Origin: Symbiodinium natans
Taxonomy: Eukaryota > Sar > Dinophyceae > Suessiales > Symbiodiniaceae
DNA: 64,000 nt
Direction of reading: 5' to 3'
NCBI GenBank assembly: GCA_905221605.1
Contig: CAJNDS010000009.1
Location: forward strand, 121,001 to 185,000
Shown: positions 50,228 to 61,528 of the stretch, piece after piece
Numbering within the stretch: the stretch's first letter is position 1
Layout: every line of letters begins with the position of its first letter
Made by a program: the position numbers and the translations under genes
The notes under the pieces: model-generated
Databases searched by the model: none
Seen by the model: the letters and a program-made list of their open reading frames with translations, nothing else
What the model was told of the DNA's origin: nothing

Positions 50228-51189
50228 TAAAACATCAAACTTCCAAGCCCCAAAGCACTTCAAGCCTGAACCCTAAACCCTAAGCCATAAAGGCCCGAAA
50301 CTAACAAGGGAACTGGAGAATTGCAGCATCTGCAGGATCCTCGGGCTCTGATCCACTTCAGATCCGGGTTTAGAGTTGAGGGTTTAGGGTTTAGGGTTTC
50401 AAGTTCAAAAAGGGCCCCTAAATACAGCATAATTCTAAACTGTCCTAAACTCGGACCGGCAGTGTCTCCCTTTTGTGTCTTCTTGTTCTCGCGCTCGATG
50501 CCCTTAGAAAGCGACCCGTTAGCAGTATGTAAAGCTCTAAACCCTGAAGCCGAAAAGTCTAAACCCCAAAACCCTGGACCTCAAACCTCAGCCATCCCTG
50601 CAGTGTGGTTGCGAGGCTGCTAGGCAGGTGGCAAAACACCTCAGCCATCAAATCCTTAACCCTGCACTCACAAACGACGCGCTTGGGCCTAAACCCCAAA
50701 ACCCCAAACCCCCACCCCCCCCCCCCCCCCCCCCAAACCCCCCAAAGCCCCCAAAACCCTAAACTCCAAACCCTAAACCCGAAACCCCAAACCCTAAACC
50801 CCAAACCCTAAGCCCTAAGTCCTAAACCCTAAAACCAAAACCCTAAACCCATAGCCGAGGCGCCTGGGCATGAACCTGAACTACCGGAAAGGTGGCCACT
50901 CGAAGCCTTGGATTGCCAGCATCGAGGATCGAGCTGGGGTTTGGGGTTTAGGGTTTAGGGGTTTGGGGTTTAGGGTTTAGGGTTTAGGGGTTTAGGTTTT
51001 AGGGTTTGGGGTTTAGGCTTTAGGGTAAAGTTAGGGTTTGGGGTTTAGAGTTTGAAGTTTAGGGTTTGGGGTTTAGAGTTTGAAGTTTAGGGTTTGGGGT
51101 TTAGGGTTATTGCAAAGGGTTGCCTTCGTAAGTGTGTTATAGGGCGTTTGGGGTGTTCGGGCATGAAACCGTTGGTGGGTGTTAGTCAA
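50228..51189. repeat. Telomere-type mosaic
   Basis: Short C tract 50267-50285; unique 50290-50690; poly-C 50706-50733; C 50755-50850; G 50935-51110 with a doubled GGTTTGGGGTTTAGAGTTTG (51040-51085). Confidence 0.5.
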
Positions 51190-51470
51190 GGGACTGAAGG
51201 GGGGCGGGGACCCTCATAACTAGGTGGGACTTTACTACAACTTCATCACTTTGTAAGTTTTGGGGGTTCGTCTAATTTCATGCTAAGGGAGCTAAAGCTT
51301 AAACTGTTATTGGGGGTTAAACACCAACCAAGATATGGGACCTTGGGATATATAGAGGTTGTTTAGGGTCGACTCAGGTACATAGGGACTATACAAGGCA
51401 TAAAACGGGGTTATCTAGGGGAATAAGAATAATTGAGCGTCCCTTCTAGGGGTCCCTGTTTCTATCCCCT
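51190..51470. mobile_element. TIR-like element M4, expanded copy
   Basis: GGGACTGAAGGGGGGCGGGG ... GAGCGTCCCTTCTAGGGGTC, then CCTGTTTCTATCCCC; about 100 bases longer than other M4 copies. Confidence 0.5.
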
Positions 51471-52051
51471 TCTGTTGGAGTATTCAAGTTCGAGGGGTGC
51501 GTTTTGGGGCTGCAGTCGCAGACCTGAGATCTTCGATCCCAGCGGGTTTAGGGTTTAGGGTTTAGGGTTTAGGGTTTAGGGTTTAGGGTTTAGGGTTTAG
51601 GGTTTAGGGTCTTTGGACTCGAGGCTCACATCCTATTTGGGTGCCAGCTTGCAGGAGAGCTCCACCGAACGCTGCCTCATCGACCAGTGGAATAAGGACT
51701 CCTGGCCCTAAACCCTAAACCCTAAACCCTAAACCCTAAACCCTAAACCCTAAACCCTAAACCCGGGTTGAGATACAAACTAAGGATCAGTTGTCTCAAC
51801 GTGGTCCCTTAGGGTTTAGGGTCTAGGGTTTCGGGTCTAGGGTTTAGGGTTTAGGGTTTTATGGTCTAGGGTTTAGGGTTTAGGGTTTAGGGTTTAGGGT
51901 GCTGCGCATAGCTCTTGGTGCCCAGCGGTGCCCTTTACCCTTCTTTGGGTTCTGGGTTCTGTAGTAAAGTAGCCAACCAAAAGAAAGTGAGTCCTGATTG
52001 TAGTCTGGCTACTGGGCCTGTGCCTCTTTCCCTCCTTTCAAGGGTCGTGAA
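51471..52051. repeat. Telomeric tracts and a degenerate IE-A copy
   Basis: G 51545-51610; C 51705-51765; G 51809-51900; then an IE-A relative at 51914-52018 (CTTGGTGCCCAGCGGTG ... GGCTACTGGGCC) with drifted ends. Confidence 0.5.
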
Positions 52052-52221
52052 GCCAGAGACTTCAAGACCCCTTCATTAAGGAATATTCCTTAAATCATAT
52101 TGGGGTTCCTGGTTTCATTTAAGGTATATTCCTTAACTGAGGAATATTCCGTAAATCCCCTTGGGGTTCCTTTTCCAATTTAAGGCTATATTCCTTAATT
52201 GAAGGGTTTTGGAGTCTCTGG
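52052..52221. mobile_element. TIR element M5, copy 1
   Basis: CCAGAGAC / GTCTCTGG ends; inside, TTAAGGAATATTCC units occur four times in alternating orientation, as if the core had been duplicated relative to the copy at 55808. Confidence 0.5.
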
Positions 52222-53060
52222 GAAGTGTGGGCCCAGTTGGGTTGAAGAGGGTACATCAGGGGTACAAAAAAGGGTCCCCACTTAAGGGCCCAGATCAGGG
52301 GGGCCATGTAACTACCCCAAGAACTGCACCTCCACTCCGCGGCTGTTTTTCTGTCACGTTCCGTCGCCTCCTAAACCCTTAACCCTATATAAACCCTACA
52401 CCCTACACCCTACACCCTAAACCCTAAACCCTAAACCCTAAACCCTAAACCCTAAACCCTAAACCCTAAACCCTAAACCCTAAACCCTAAACCTGTCCAC
52501 CAGTGACTCTAGTTCACTTGCTAGTATCTATTTGGTCGCATCTTGCCCTTGTCCTAGCGTACTTCAGTGTAGCGCCGCCCTCAGAAGTAGGGCAGCTTTC
52601 CCAAGCAAGAAGCTTTGGCGTTCTGCGCTTCCGGACTCAACAAAGCGACCGGACATTCGACCGTTTAGAGGTAGGGTTTGTGGCAGTACATGGCATGACT
52701 GGTGGCAGCATCGTTCCTGAAGTTGCTTCACAGCGTATCCGCACACTAGTCTAATGCGAATGTGAGGTGCGCTCTAGCTGCTGTGTCTGCTGTCCCTCCT
52801 CCATTTGTCCCCAAGTAGCCCCCAACCCCCCTCTGCAAAAGAACAGTACCGCGGTTCGAGCTAAAACCCTTTCACCAGGAAGTCGAAAGCCATGATATCG
52901 AGTGCCATGCCGAGACCAGACATAGGCCCCCCCCCCCCCCCCCCTTAGGGTTTAGGGTTTAGGGTTTAGGGTTTAGGGTTTAGGGTTTAGGGTTTAGGGT
53001 TTAGGGTTTAGGGTTTAGGGCCCCCTCCCAAATCCGAAACGCAGCAGGAACATCCCCTTC
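52222..53060. other. M3 fragment, telomeric tracts, weak ORF
   Basis: M3 right end GGGCCATGTAACTACCCC at 52299-52316; C tract 52373-52495. A 83-codon + frame (52503-52754) has a hydrophobic start and no family match. Poly-C 52928-52944, then clean G tract 52946-53022. Confidence 0.5.
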
Positions 53061-53120
53061 AGAAAGTGGCTCTCCACGATCGGGTAATCTCTGTCAATGG
53101 GCAGACGCTTGGCAGACCCA
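53061..53120 (+). CDS. PDZ-like exon fragment (weak candidate)
   Basis: QKVALHDRVISVNGQTLGRP matches the DrI.sVNG core of PDZ domains slightly better than 35697. Confidence 0.5.
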
Positions 53121-53192
53121 GGCGTTCGGGCGGCTAGTTCTTCTTGCAAATGCCTTGGGCTGCAGCGTTGGTAGGGCTTCACTTGTGTATGT

Positions 53193-53373
53193 TTGTTTGA
53201 ACGCTGCCGGAGAGAGCAGCAGATACGCGAAGACCTGAATACCCTGATGAAGGGTTACGCGTATAAAGGGGATCCTGAATTCGTTAAGGACTATACGCAC
53301 AAAGCGGCTCCTAATAAGAATGAAGGTTTATTGCTTAAGGCTTCCTGGGCTCTTCCTGAAGCCTCTCACGTCT
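53193..53373 (+). CDS. Unrecognised exon-like frame
   Basis: 60-codon frame rich in charged residues (RREQQIREDLNTLMKG, EFVKDYTHKAAPNK) ending in TGA at 53371. No family recognised; the opposite strand is also open. Confidence 0.5.
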
Positions 53374-55084
53374 GAGGACGCTCTCTGCTGCTGAGACCGT
53401 TGAGAAGCTTCGCACAGCTTCAGGGACCCTGATCATCAAGCTTGTTCACTTCGACCTGTGAGAACTATGACTATCGATTTAGGGTTTGGATTCTCTCTAA
53501 AACCCCATCCCCAAATCCTAAACCCTAACTTTCTATGTGTGTTCCCCAGTCAGCTTGGAAAGCGCTTGGTTCCAGCAAGTTCTTTCACAACCCAAAACCC
53601 TAAGCCCGAAGCCTTAAACCCCCAACTTTGGGATCTCTACGGCTGTCAGCTGCCTCAAGTTTACACCTTTGTGTAACCTTTAGGCAACGACTTGACAGCA
53701 CTGTGGAAGAACCCACGGCCCAGCCCACAACAACCCCACAAAGCTCAGCAACAAGACAAAACCGTTTAGGGTTCAGGTTTTCGGGTTAGGGTTCAAAAAG
53801 GGAACCCCCACCCCCCCCCCCCCCCCCCCCCCCCCCCCCGCCCCCAAACCCTGAACCCTAAACCCTGGGTTCCAATTATGGGCCCTTAGTGTGGGCCCCT
53901 TGTCATGTAACCCATACACCATGCAGAATAAGGGCTCATACTTCGGATCTCTAGAAACAAGTGTAAGGGGCCATATACTAAGGGCCCATGGTCCCAGACC
54001 CCAAAAAACCCTAAACTCCCTAAGCCCTAAAACCCTAAACCCTAAAACCCTAAAACCCTAAAACCCTAAAACCCTAAAACCCTAAAACCCTAAAACCCTA
54101 AAACCCTAAAACCCTAAACCCTCAACCCTGCCTTAAGTCGTAAAACTCTAAACAGCAGTCGCCTGGAGTGAACCAGCATTTTCCCGGCTCTTGCCAATGG
54201 GCAAGGTCCAGGGGCCTCTGGCGGTTGGCCTGGCTTTCTTGTTCGGGTTTAGGGTTTAGGGTTTAGGTTTTGGGTTTTAGGGTTTAGGGCTTAGGGCTTA
54301 GGGCTTAGGGTTTAGGGTTTCGGGCTTCGGGTTTAGGGGGGTTGATCAGCATTTTTGGGGCCCATGGGTGCAGTTTGTAGCGCGAGCCTTGAGTCCAAGT
54401 AGGGGTTTACTGGCCTATGCACCTCAAAACCTAAACACTTGGGGAGGCCGAAGGGGAGGTAAGATCAGGGACCCATACTACGGGCCCCTATAAGATCTAG
54501 CCGAAGCAGCCCTAAACCCTAAACCCTCAACCCTGAACCCTCAACCCTAAACCCTAAACCCTAAACCCTAAACCAGGGTTTTGTGTGTAGGCAGACCAGC
54601 CTGGAGCCTGCCGACCATTGGTCGACTTCCTGCGATAGGCAGCTCAAGCTCGAGCTGAACGTGTCTGCCTTCAACCCGACGGCCACCCCAAAAGTTAGGG
54701 TTTAGGGGTTAGGGGTTATAAGGGTTTAGGGTTTAGGGTTTAGGGTTTAGGGTTTAGGGTTTAGGGGAGAAGCCCCAAAACCCTACCAACCTGAGGAACC
54801 CGGAAGCTACTTTTTAGGGTTATTAGGCAACGTACGATAAGAGTAGGCTTTGGGTTCTAAACCCTCGACCCTAAACTCTAAACCCTAAGCCTGCTTGCAC
54901 TAGTCTGAAGCCTGTTGCGCTTGCAGAAACCTAAACCCTAAACCCCAAACCCTAAACCCAAAACCCTAAACCCTCAACCCTAAACCAAAACCCTAAACTC
55001 CAAGCTTGAACTCCGAGCCAAGTAGCCGGTATGCCTGCTAGCTGCCAAGTCCGTCTCACCTTCTGTGGGATTCTTCAGCTTTTT
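53374..55084. repeat. Telomere-type mosaic
   Basis: Poly-C 53809-53839; M3-like remnant 53876-54000; C tract 54005-54130, mostly the 8-mer AAACCCTA; G 54245-54340; C 54512-54575; G 54696-54766 between CCCCAAAA copies (54686 and 54773, possible duplication); C 54920-54990. Confidence 0.5.
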
Positions 55085-55097
55085 GGGGGTGAAGAAG

Positions 55098-55123
55098 TGT
55101 TTAGGGTTTAGGGTTTAGGGTGT
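55098..55123. repeat. Short G-strand tract flanked by a 13-bp duplication
   Basis: Three TTTAGGG units between GGGGGTGAAGAAG at 55085-55097 and 55124-55136; a second tract (55137-55165) begins right after the second copy. Confidence 0.5.
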
Positions 55124-55165
55124 GGGGGTGAAGAAGGGTTTAGGGTTTAGGGTTTAGGGGTTAGG

Positions 55166-55807
55166 TTGCAATTAAGGTGTAGGGTGTAGGATTCATTTTA
55201 GGGCTCAGAGCTTGCCGGGGCTGTGTTGCAGGTTGCGTTTGCCAGCTCAGTGTCCTCACACGTCCCTTAGATGGGCGATTGAGCCTTGCATTCCCCGATC
55301 ATCAACCCCATAAAAGGTGCCTTTCTAAAGGGGCTATAGGGTATAATGGCCCTAAACCCTAAACCCTAAACCCTAAACCCTAAACCCTAAAGGGGTTATA
55401 CGCTACACCAGCCCATTCTGGTTTGCATCCGAAGGTCCAATTATGGGCGGCCACAAACCTTTTTAGGGTTTAGGCTTTAGGGTTAGGGTTTAGGGTTTAG
55501 GGTTTAGTGTTTAGGGTTTTGGGTTTAGGGTTTTGGGTTTAGGGTTTAGGGTTTAGGGTTTTGGGTTTAGGGCTATGCTCCAAGAATCCCTCATGACTAC
55601 ACTTGACGCCACTCTGACATTCCCATGGAGCCCATTCACGCCCAGGGTTTAGGGTCTAGGATTTAGGTGCCTAGCAATATAGTAGGACTCCGTATATGAA
55701 TCGTAAGGTACAGTTTGGGCTCTCTGGGTTGCGCGGCACGGCGCAGACGTGTGACCGGCCGCAGCACGAAAATGACCGCGAGTTCAGGATCTAGGGTTGA
55801 GGACGTT
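55166..55807. repeat. Telomere-type mosaic
   Basis: C tract 55350-55393, with AAAGGGGCTATA before and AAAGGGGTTATA after it; G tract 55460-55575; unique 55580-55805. Confidence 0.5.
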
Positions 55808-55916
55808 CCCAGAGACTCCACAACCCCGTGATTAAGGAATATCCCTTAAATCATAATAGGAACCCTAGTATGATTTAAGGTATATTCCCTAATTAAGGGG
55901 AACTGGAGTCTCTGGG
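55808..55916. mobile_element. TIR element M5, copy 2
   Basis: CCCAGAGACTCCA / TGGAGTCTCTGGG-type ends (right reads TGGAGTCTCTGGG exactly) and one pair of TTAAGGAATAT / TATATTCCCTAA arms. Confidence 0.5.
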
Positions 55917-55928
55917 TTCAGGCCGGAG

Positions 55929-56011
55929 CTAACCCTAAACCCTAAACCCTAAACCCTAAACCCTAAACCCTAAACCCTAAACCCTAAACCCTAAACCCTA
56001 AACCCTAAGGA
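55929..56011. repeat. C-strand telomeric tract flanked by a 14-bp duplication
   Basis: About 11 CCCTAAA units between GGTTCAGGCCGGAG at 55915-55928 and 56012-56025, adjacent to the right end of M5. Confidence 0.5.
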
Positions 56012-56025
56012 GGTTCAGGCCGGAG

Positions 56026-57752
56026 TCATTGACCGAGTCATGACGCTTGCGTATATCGCATTGGCTTCGATCCTCATAGGCCCGAGACCCCAGAATTCCT
56101 GAAGCAAACAAGGGTTTAAGGTTTAGGGCTTATGAGCTGCAAGGTGTCGGGTTTAGGGTTTAGGGTTTAGGGTTTAGGGTTTAGGGCTTATCAGGCTTAA
56201 CTACGGCTTAGGGTTTATAGGGCCTCTCTTGAGCTTCCGCCTCCTTCGTGAAAGGCATGCCAGACTCACGGCGACCGCTGTCTTTCTCGAATCCTCAGCT
56301 CCCCAAAATCTAAGGAACCATGGGGCCTTCCCCTAAGGGTCCATGTGGGTGGCTGTTATAGGGTTTAGGGTTTAGGGTTTAGGGTTTAGGGTCTAGGGGG
56401 TGTAATAGGAAACCCGGCAGAGCTCGGGGGGGTCAAAAGGGGGTGTAATCGGGTTCCGAAGTATGGGCCCTTGGCTTGATAGAGGGTATTTCTGTCGTGC
56501 ATAAGGGGTCCCCTTTTAAGAGACCATGCCCTAAACCCTAAACCCTAAACCCTAAACCCTAAATCATGGTCCCTTTTTGGAGCCCTATTAGAATACGGCA
56601 CCTGATCTTTAGGGTGATTTTGACAACCACCCATGTACTTAAATCGGGAATTCTTGCGCCTTAACGTGCTTCCTATGTAGGGACTTTTGGCGCCCAAGTG
56701 TATAAATTATTAGGTCTATGGACTCATTGGGGCCTTAGTATGGTCCCTTTACTTTTGTTTACGACCCAAATTGAGGGCTAGACTAGACCTGGAACCCCAG
56801 AGAGCCTATCAACCCTGTAAACCCTATAAACCTAAGCTCGATAAAGTCGATACACCCCCTGAAACCTATAAACTATGTCATAGTGGGGTGGCCCTTTACA
56901 TGTTTAAGGGTACTTAAACTCTTTAATGAAATTTGAATATTTATTGCTATCCCAACCATGAACTAGTAAACCCTAGAAACCGTATGAACCCTAGAACCTT
57001 CTTGTCTGCCTGGTTTTGGGGAGTGATTGACGAACCCTGAGCGGCCCCTTAAGGAAATCTGCTGGTTTAGGGTTTTGGGTGTATAAGGTCCATGCAGGTA
57101 TATTCTTTATTTGCTCGTCGTGCTCCCATATGCCTGAGGCAGCTTTGCAGTTGGTTTAGGGTTTAGGGTTTAGGGTTTAGGTTTTAGGGTTGCGGGTGCC
57201 ATGTATTTCGGGTTTCGGGGTTAAGGGTTCAGGGTGTAGGTGGCTTCTACCCTAAACCCGAAAACCTCAAACCGAAACCCCAAGATCATGTGCTAGCTTG
57301 GTTAGGGTTTAGGGTTTTAGGTTTTAGAGTTTAGGGTGGGTTTGTTTGCCTGCGAGGCAGCCGAATGCCTTTGCAAGGCCTTGGAGGTCTGGCAGAAGGC
57401 ACATGGAGAAACAGGCCCTCCTCCTTGCGCTCCACGGGGCTTAGGTAGGGTTTAGGGGTTAGGCTGAGGGTTTAGGGTGTAGGGTTTGGGGTTTAGGGTT
57501 CAGACAGGGAGGAGGTTTTTTCAAAGGTCCAGGGCGTATTTGGGTAAACCCTAAACCTTAAATCCTACATCCTATACCTAAACCTTGAACCGATCAGTAT
57601 GGGAAGGAAGCCGGTACATGCCAAAAACGCTTTCCGTGGCCACAGTGTGTGGGTTGCTGGCCCAACTTCATCCTTCCAATTCGTGCTTAGGGTTTAGGGT
57701 TCAGGGTTTAGGGTTTAGGATTTAGGGTTTAGGGTTTAGGGTTTAGGGTTTC
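56026..57752. repeat. Telomere-type mosaic with M3 and M10 copies
   Basis: G 56148-56190; M3-type element 56321-56578 carrying a G tract (56360-56395) and a C tract (56527-56563) near its two ends; TAGAATACGGCACC element from 56588; M10 copy 56882-56967 (CCCAACCATGAACTAG end); G 57152-57190 and 57686-57750. No gene called. Confidence 0.5.
57366..57425 (+). CDS. TPR-like exon fragment (candidate)
   Basis: CKALEVWQKAHGETGPP resembles the ALei..k..G..hP half-repeat. Confidence 0.5.
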
Positions 57753-57846
57753 CTTACTGTTGGTTAGTAGGGAACGGGGGAATGCTATACAATCCCTTAA
57801 AGGGCAAGGGTATATATAGGGCGTGAATTCCCTAACCAACAGTGAG
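57753..57846. mobile_element. TIR element M7
   Basis: CTTACTGTTGGTTAGTAGGG ... TTCCCTAACCAACAGTGAG; preceded directly by a G-strand tract. Confidence 0.5.
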
Positions 57847-60774
57847 ATTCGTGGTTTCGGCTCCTCCCCTCTCCCCCCTTCCCCCCGCTCCCCCAGGGCA
57901 TTGAGAGACTCGGCCCTGAAGCCTGCGACCTCAACGTGGCATTGACTCCCCAAAGAGCCTGAAATTATGGTAGGGATCCTAGAATGTAAGGTAGACCTTA
58001 GGAACCCCAAACCTCCTTTTTCGCAGCTTATCACGCTAAAAACCCCTTAAAGGATTCTTAGGAAACCTACAAAAAGGAGCCCTTGGGTTCTTAATCTTAA
58101 GGTATGTCTTACTTGCAGGGTAGTGGGCTCTCTGCGTCACCTGCAGAACTTGGACCACTTGCTTCTCCTGCGATCCAGGTTTTTTGTTTTAACACGCAAG
58201 CTTTGTCAGCGCTCCGCAGGGGCACCTGAACCCGAAACCCTACCTGCACCCCCCAAAGTATGTAAAAAGACAGCCAAAAACCTGAAAAGGGCTCTTGAGG
58301 TGAGCCCTAAACTCAACTGCGCCAGGATCGGCGGCTCGGGATATTGCGGCCACGCTACACAGGCGCACAGATGAGTCTGCAGCAGAGTGGCGGGGGGGGG
58401 GGGGGGTTTAGGGTTTAGGGTTTAGGATGTAGGGTTGCAAGGGTGCTGAGAAGGTCCCGGGCAGGCAGTGCAGCAGTCCTAGCCGTAAAAAGGATTTAGG
58501 GTTTAGGGTCCCCTGCAGCTTGGGAAGAGGGGGGCCCCCCCCCCCCCCCCCAAACCCCAAACCCCAAACCCTCAAGACCCGAAACCCTCAATGGGGTTCT
58601 TTGCCCACAGCCTGAACCCTAAACCAAACCACAATTCCGAGAGTGACTCGCAGCTTGGGCAACGTTCACCGTGGGCGGCGGGACCCGGCGGCAGCGCAGC
58701 AAGCGCTGCAGGGCGCGCTTCAGATCCGCGAGGCCCGCGGAGGGCGTTATAGGGTTTAGGGTTTACCTGGACCCCTATGTAAAAAAACAGCCCAAAACCC
58801 TGAAAAGGGCTATTATAGTACATAATTTGGGGGTTGAGGTAGGGTCTAGGATGTGTATGAATGTAAGCGTGGGGAGCGCGACTTTTCTTTCGATTTAGGG
58901 CTTAATTAGTAGCCCCACCCCACCCGGACTGCTTTCTTTTAGGGCTCAGGGCTTTAACCCCCCAAACCTCCCCATTAAAGGAAGCTTCCTTGGTTTGATT
59001 GGGAGGTCTGGAGTATGAAAGGCCCTGCAGAGGAACCGGCAACCATAACCCTGCACCCTAAGATTCAAGCCTGAACCATTACGAACCACAGGGGGAAGAG
59101 GGAAACCCGAAACCTAAACCCTCAACCCTGCACCCTAAACCCACCACTAACCACAGGGGAGGGGAGCGGGAAACCCTACAACCCCAAACCCTAAAGCCTG
59201 AAGCCGCCACGAACCAGGGGGGCATGGTGAAAACCCTAACCCGAAAACCCTAACCCAACGGCCTAAGCCGAAACCCTAAACCCTAAACCCTAAACCCTAA
59301 ACCCTAAACCCTAAACCACCATGAACTGCAGACCATGAACCACAGAGGGGGCAAAGGGGGGGAAACCCCAAACCCAAACCCCACCATGAACCCCAATTTG
59401 GGGCGAAGATGCCATTGGGGGGAGGGTTTAGGGTTTAGGATTTAGGGTTTAGGGTTTAGGGTTTAGGGTTTAGGTGGTGGGGGGGGGGGGGGGGGGAATG
59501 CTGGTGTGTACAACGGTTTGCCGGTTTGTGAGAAGGTTGTAGCCGAAATCGACACCTGCAGCAACATGATTAAACCCTATAAACCTATATACCCTGAGAT
59601 TTTTTGGGCTTACGTTTCAGGATTAGGCATCTTGCTTTTCAAGGTGTACCGGGCTCTCTGGCGGAAGGTTGCTGCCGCTTGGTGCATACAAGCGCCAGAA
59701 ATAGTCCGCATTGCCCAATTCTTTGCCATGCTTCCATCTTCATGTGGTCACTTCTAGAATACGGTAATTTTGGGGCGGCGGCCCCTCGTATTCAGGGTGA
59801 CCAATGTGTGCAGAAATGAAGGCACGCCTGCAGAGCTTGTCTGCAGGCTGTTTTCATAGACTGGCGAGGACGGATTCAGATGGGGACGGCGATGGCTTAC
59901 TTAAGAGTAGAACTTTAAGCTTGTTGGGCTTCCTTACTAAGTAGGACTAAGAAAGTTTAAACATTTTTCCCTTGGCTCTTGGAGACGTAAGATGGATAAA
60001 GATGCTGTTGCTGGCATGTCTGTTTTCAGAAGCTGTTGTATGCACGGGCTGAGGGAGGATTTGGTTCCCGTACCTCGTTGGTTCTTACGTAATTACTTCA
60101 AAAGGGTTTTCGGGTTTAGGGTTTTGGAAGTCGTAGGGATATCTTGTTTCGCGAAGGAACTAAAATGGGGGGGGGTAGGTATCTAGGGAGCCTCAGGAGC
60201 TTAGGGAACCCCTAAAGGGAAGCCCATAACCCCCAAATAAGGGGAAAGGGCAAAAGGGTACCACTGGGCCTTAGGAATTAGCGGGGAGCCCCCCAAACCC
60301 TTAAGAACCCCCCTGTAAAGCACTTCTTCAAAGACGCCCTTCCAGGCTGCCTTGGGGAAGGAGCACAGTCCTGAGAGCCTGGTGCAGAGGGGGTGGTGTC
60401 GGGGGTTTTGATTCGGGGGCACCGATTCGAGTTCGCCTTGGGGAAATCCTGTCACTACAGAGGTCAGAGTACGAGAAGCTGCTGGTTAGGCAGAGCTTGG
60501 GTCAAGTGTGGCAAGGGAGGGTTCGGGGCATGTGACCGTGTGGCCGTGCTCGCGCAAGCCCCAGACAAAGCACCTGCGCTGCCACGTCAGCTCCACCTGC
60601 ATCTGTTTTTTTGTTGGGAGGGGTGTTCCGAACCCCATGTCGGCCAAGCAGCAGACAGGGGGCTTCGTAGCTGAATTCGTGTACACTTTAATTTTTTTTT
60701 GGATACCATAATCCCCTACAGAACTGAAAGTACAAACCCTAAACACTAAACCCTAAACCTTCAACCCTAACCCA
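57847..60774. other. Intergenic mosaic
   Basis: Short G tracts 58408-58435 and 59424-59475; C 59270-59315; poly-C 58537-58551. Decayed ACCATGAACCACAGGGGG units at 59080-59390. Segment 58454-58491 duplicates 8095-8132. M9 relative at 59898-59990. Short frames (59506-59757, 60393-60711) have no family match and overlap others. Confidence 0.5.
58652..58750 (+). CDS. TPR exon fragment (candidate)
   Basis: SLGNVHRGRRDPAAAQQALQ followed by GALQIREARGG fits one TPR (LGnvh...d...A...l..AL.IrearG). The preceding CGCAG could be an acceptor. Confidence 0.5.
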
Positions 60775-60875
60775 AAGGATCCATGTACCTATATAGTATA
60801 TACTTGGGCCTTAAAGGGGCTCCTATATAGTAGCTTTAGGGCCCAAGTATATACTATACAGGTACATGGATCCTT
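60775..60875. mobile_element. TIR element M6, copy 2
   Basis: AAGGATCCATGTACC / GGTACATGGATCCTT perfect ends and longer pairing arms than the copy at 6068. Confidence 0.5.
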
Positions 60876-61411
60876 AGGGTAAACCCCAAATGAACTCAGC
60901 AACTAAGGGGGCTATGCCTCAGGGCAGGTCCGCGATGACGACGACGAGGAGGACGACAGCGACAGCGATGAAGGGCACAGCCGTGTGGACGTAGCTTGGC
61001 TTTCTTCTGGCTGGCTCTTAGGGCTTTAACTTTGGGTTTAGGGTTTAGGGTTTAGGGTTTAGGGTTTAGGGTTTAGGGTTTAGGGTTTAGGGTTTAGGGT
61101 TTAGGGTTTAGAAGTCAGCCAAGGTAGGTTCAGGGCCCGACGCGGAGCCTCGGCTGCAGGTTTGGACTCAAAAGGGTTCTGGGGACATCTTTACAACTTT
61201 TCCCTTGTTGGGTTGAAGAGGCTCTAATATTCAGGAAATCTAGTAGGCACTTGGGTCATTTTTTGCATATTCTCCCTTTTTGGGTTTAAGAGGCTCATAT
61301 TCAGGAACCCTTTTCAGAGGGTCTTGAGGGCCATCCTCATAAAGAGGACTGAGAAAGCGCACCGTAGCTGCCTGACGTCTCAAGGAGCCGCCCAGGATGC
61401 GCTCTCACAAC
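60876..61411. repeat. Acidic exon-like island, telomeric tract, IE-C copy
   Basis: 60930-60985 reads RDDDDEEDDSDSDEGHS (+). Clean G tract 61033-61110. IE-C copy at 61249-61341 (TCCCTTTTTGGGTTTAAGAG). Confidence 0.5.
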
Positions 61412-61528
61412 CTTACTGTGGGTTAGTAGGGAATGAGGGAATGAGGTACGCTATATAATTCCTTCAAGGGTATATATAGGGGGATATAGGGTACCTCATT
61501 CCCTCCTTCCCTACTAACCAACAGTAAG
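61412..61528. mobile_element. TIR element M7, best-preserved copy
   Basis: CTTACTGTGGGTTAGTAGGG ... CCCTACTAACCAACAGTAAG with GGGAATGAGG/CCTCATTCCC arms; the uninterrupted reference for 5107-5213. Confidence 0.5.

Noticed and set aside
49826-50230. 134-codon ORF with poly-Thr tail as a gene
   Set aside because: Tail is the ACC microsatellite; the rest has no family match and overlaps equally long frames on the other strand.
55331-55400. A seventh duplication pair AAAGGGGCTATA / AAAGGGGTTATA around a tract
   Set aside because: One mismatch and extra bases between repeat and tract; may be arms of a TIR element, so not counted with the clear cases.
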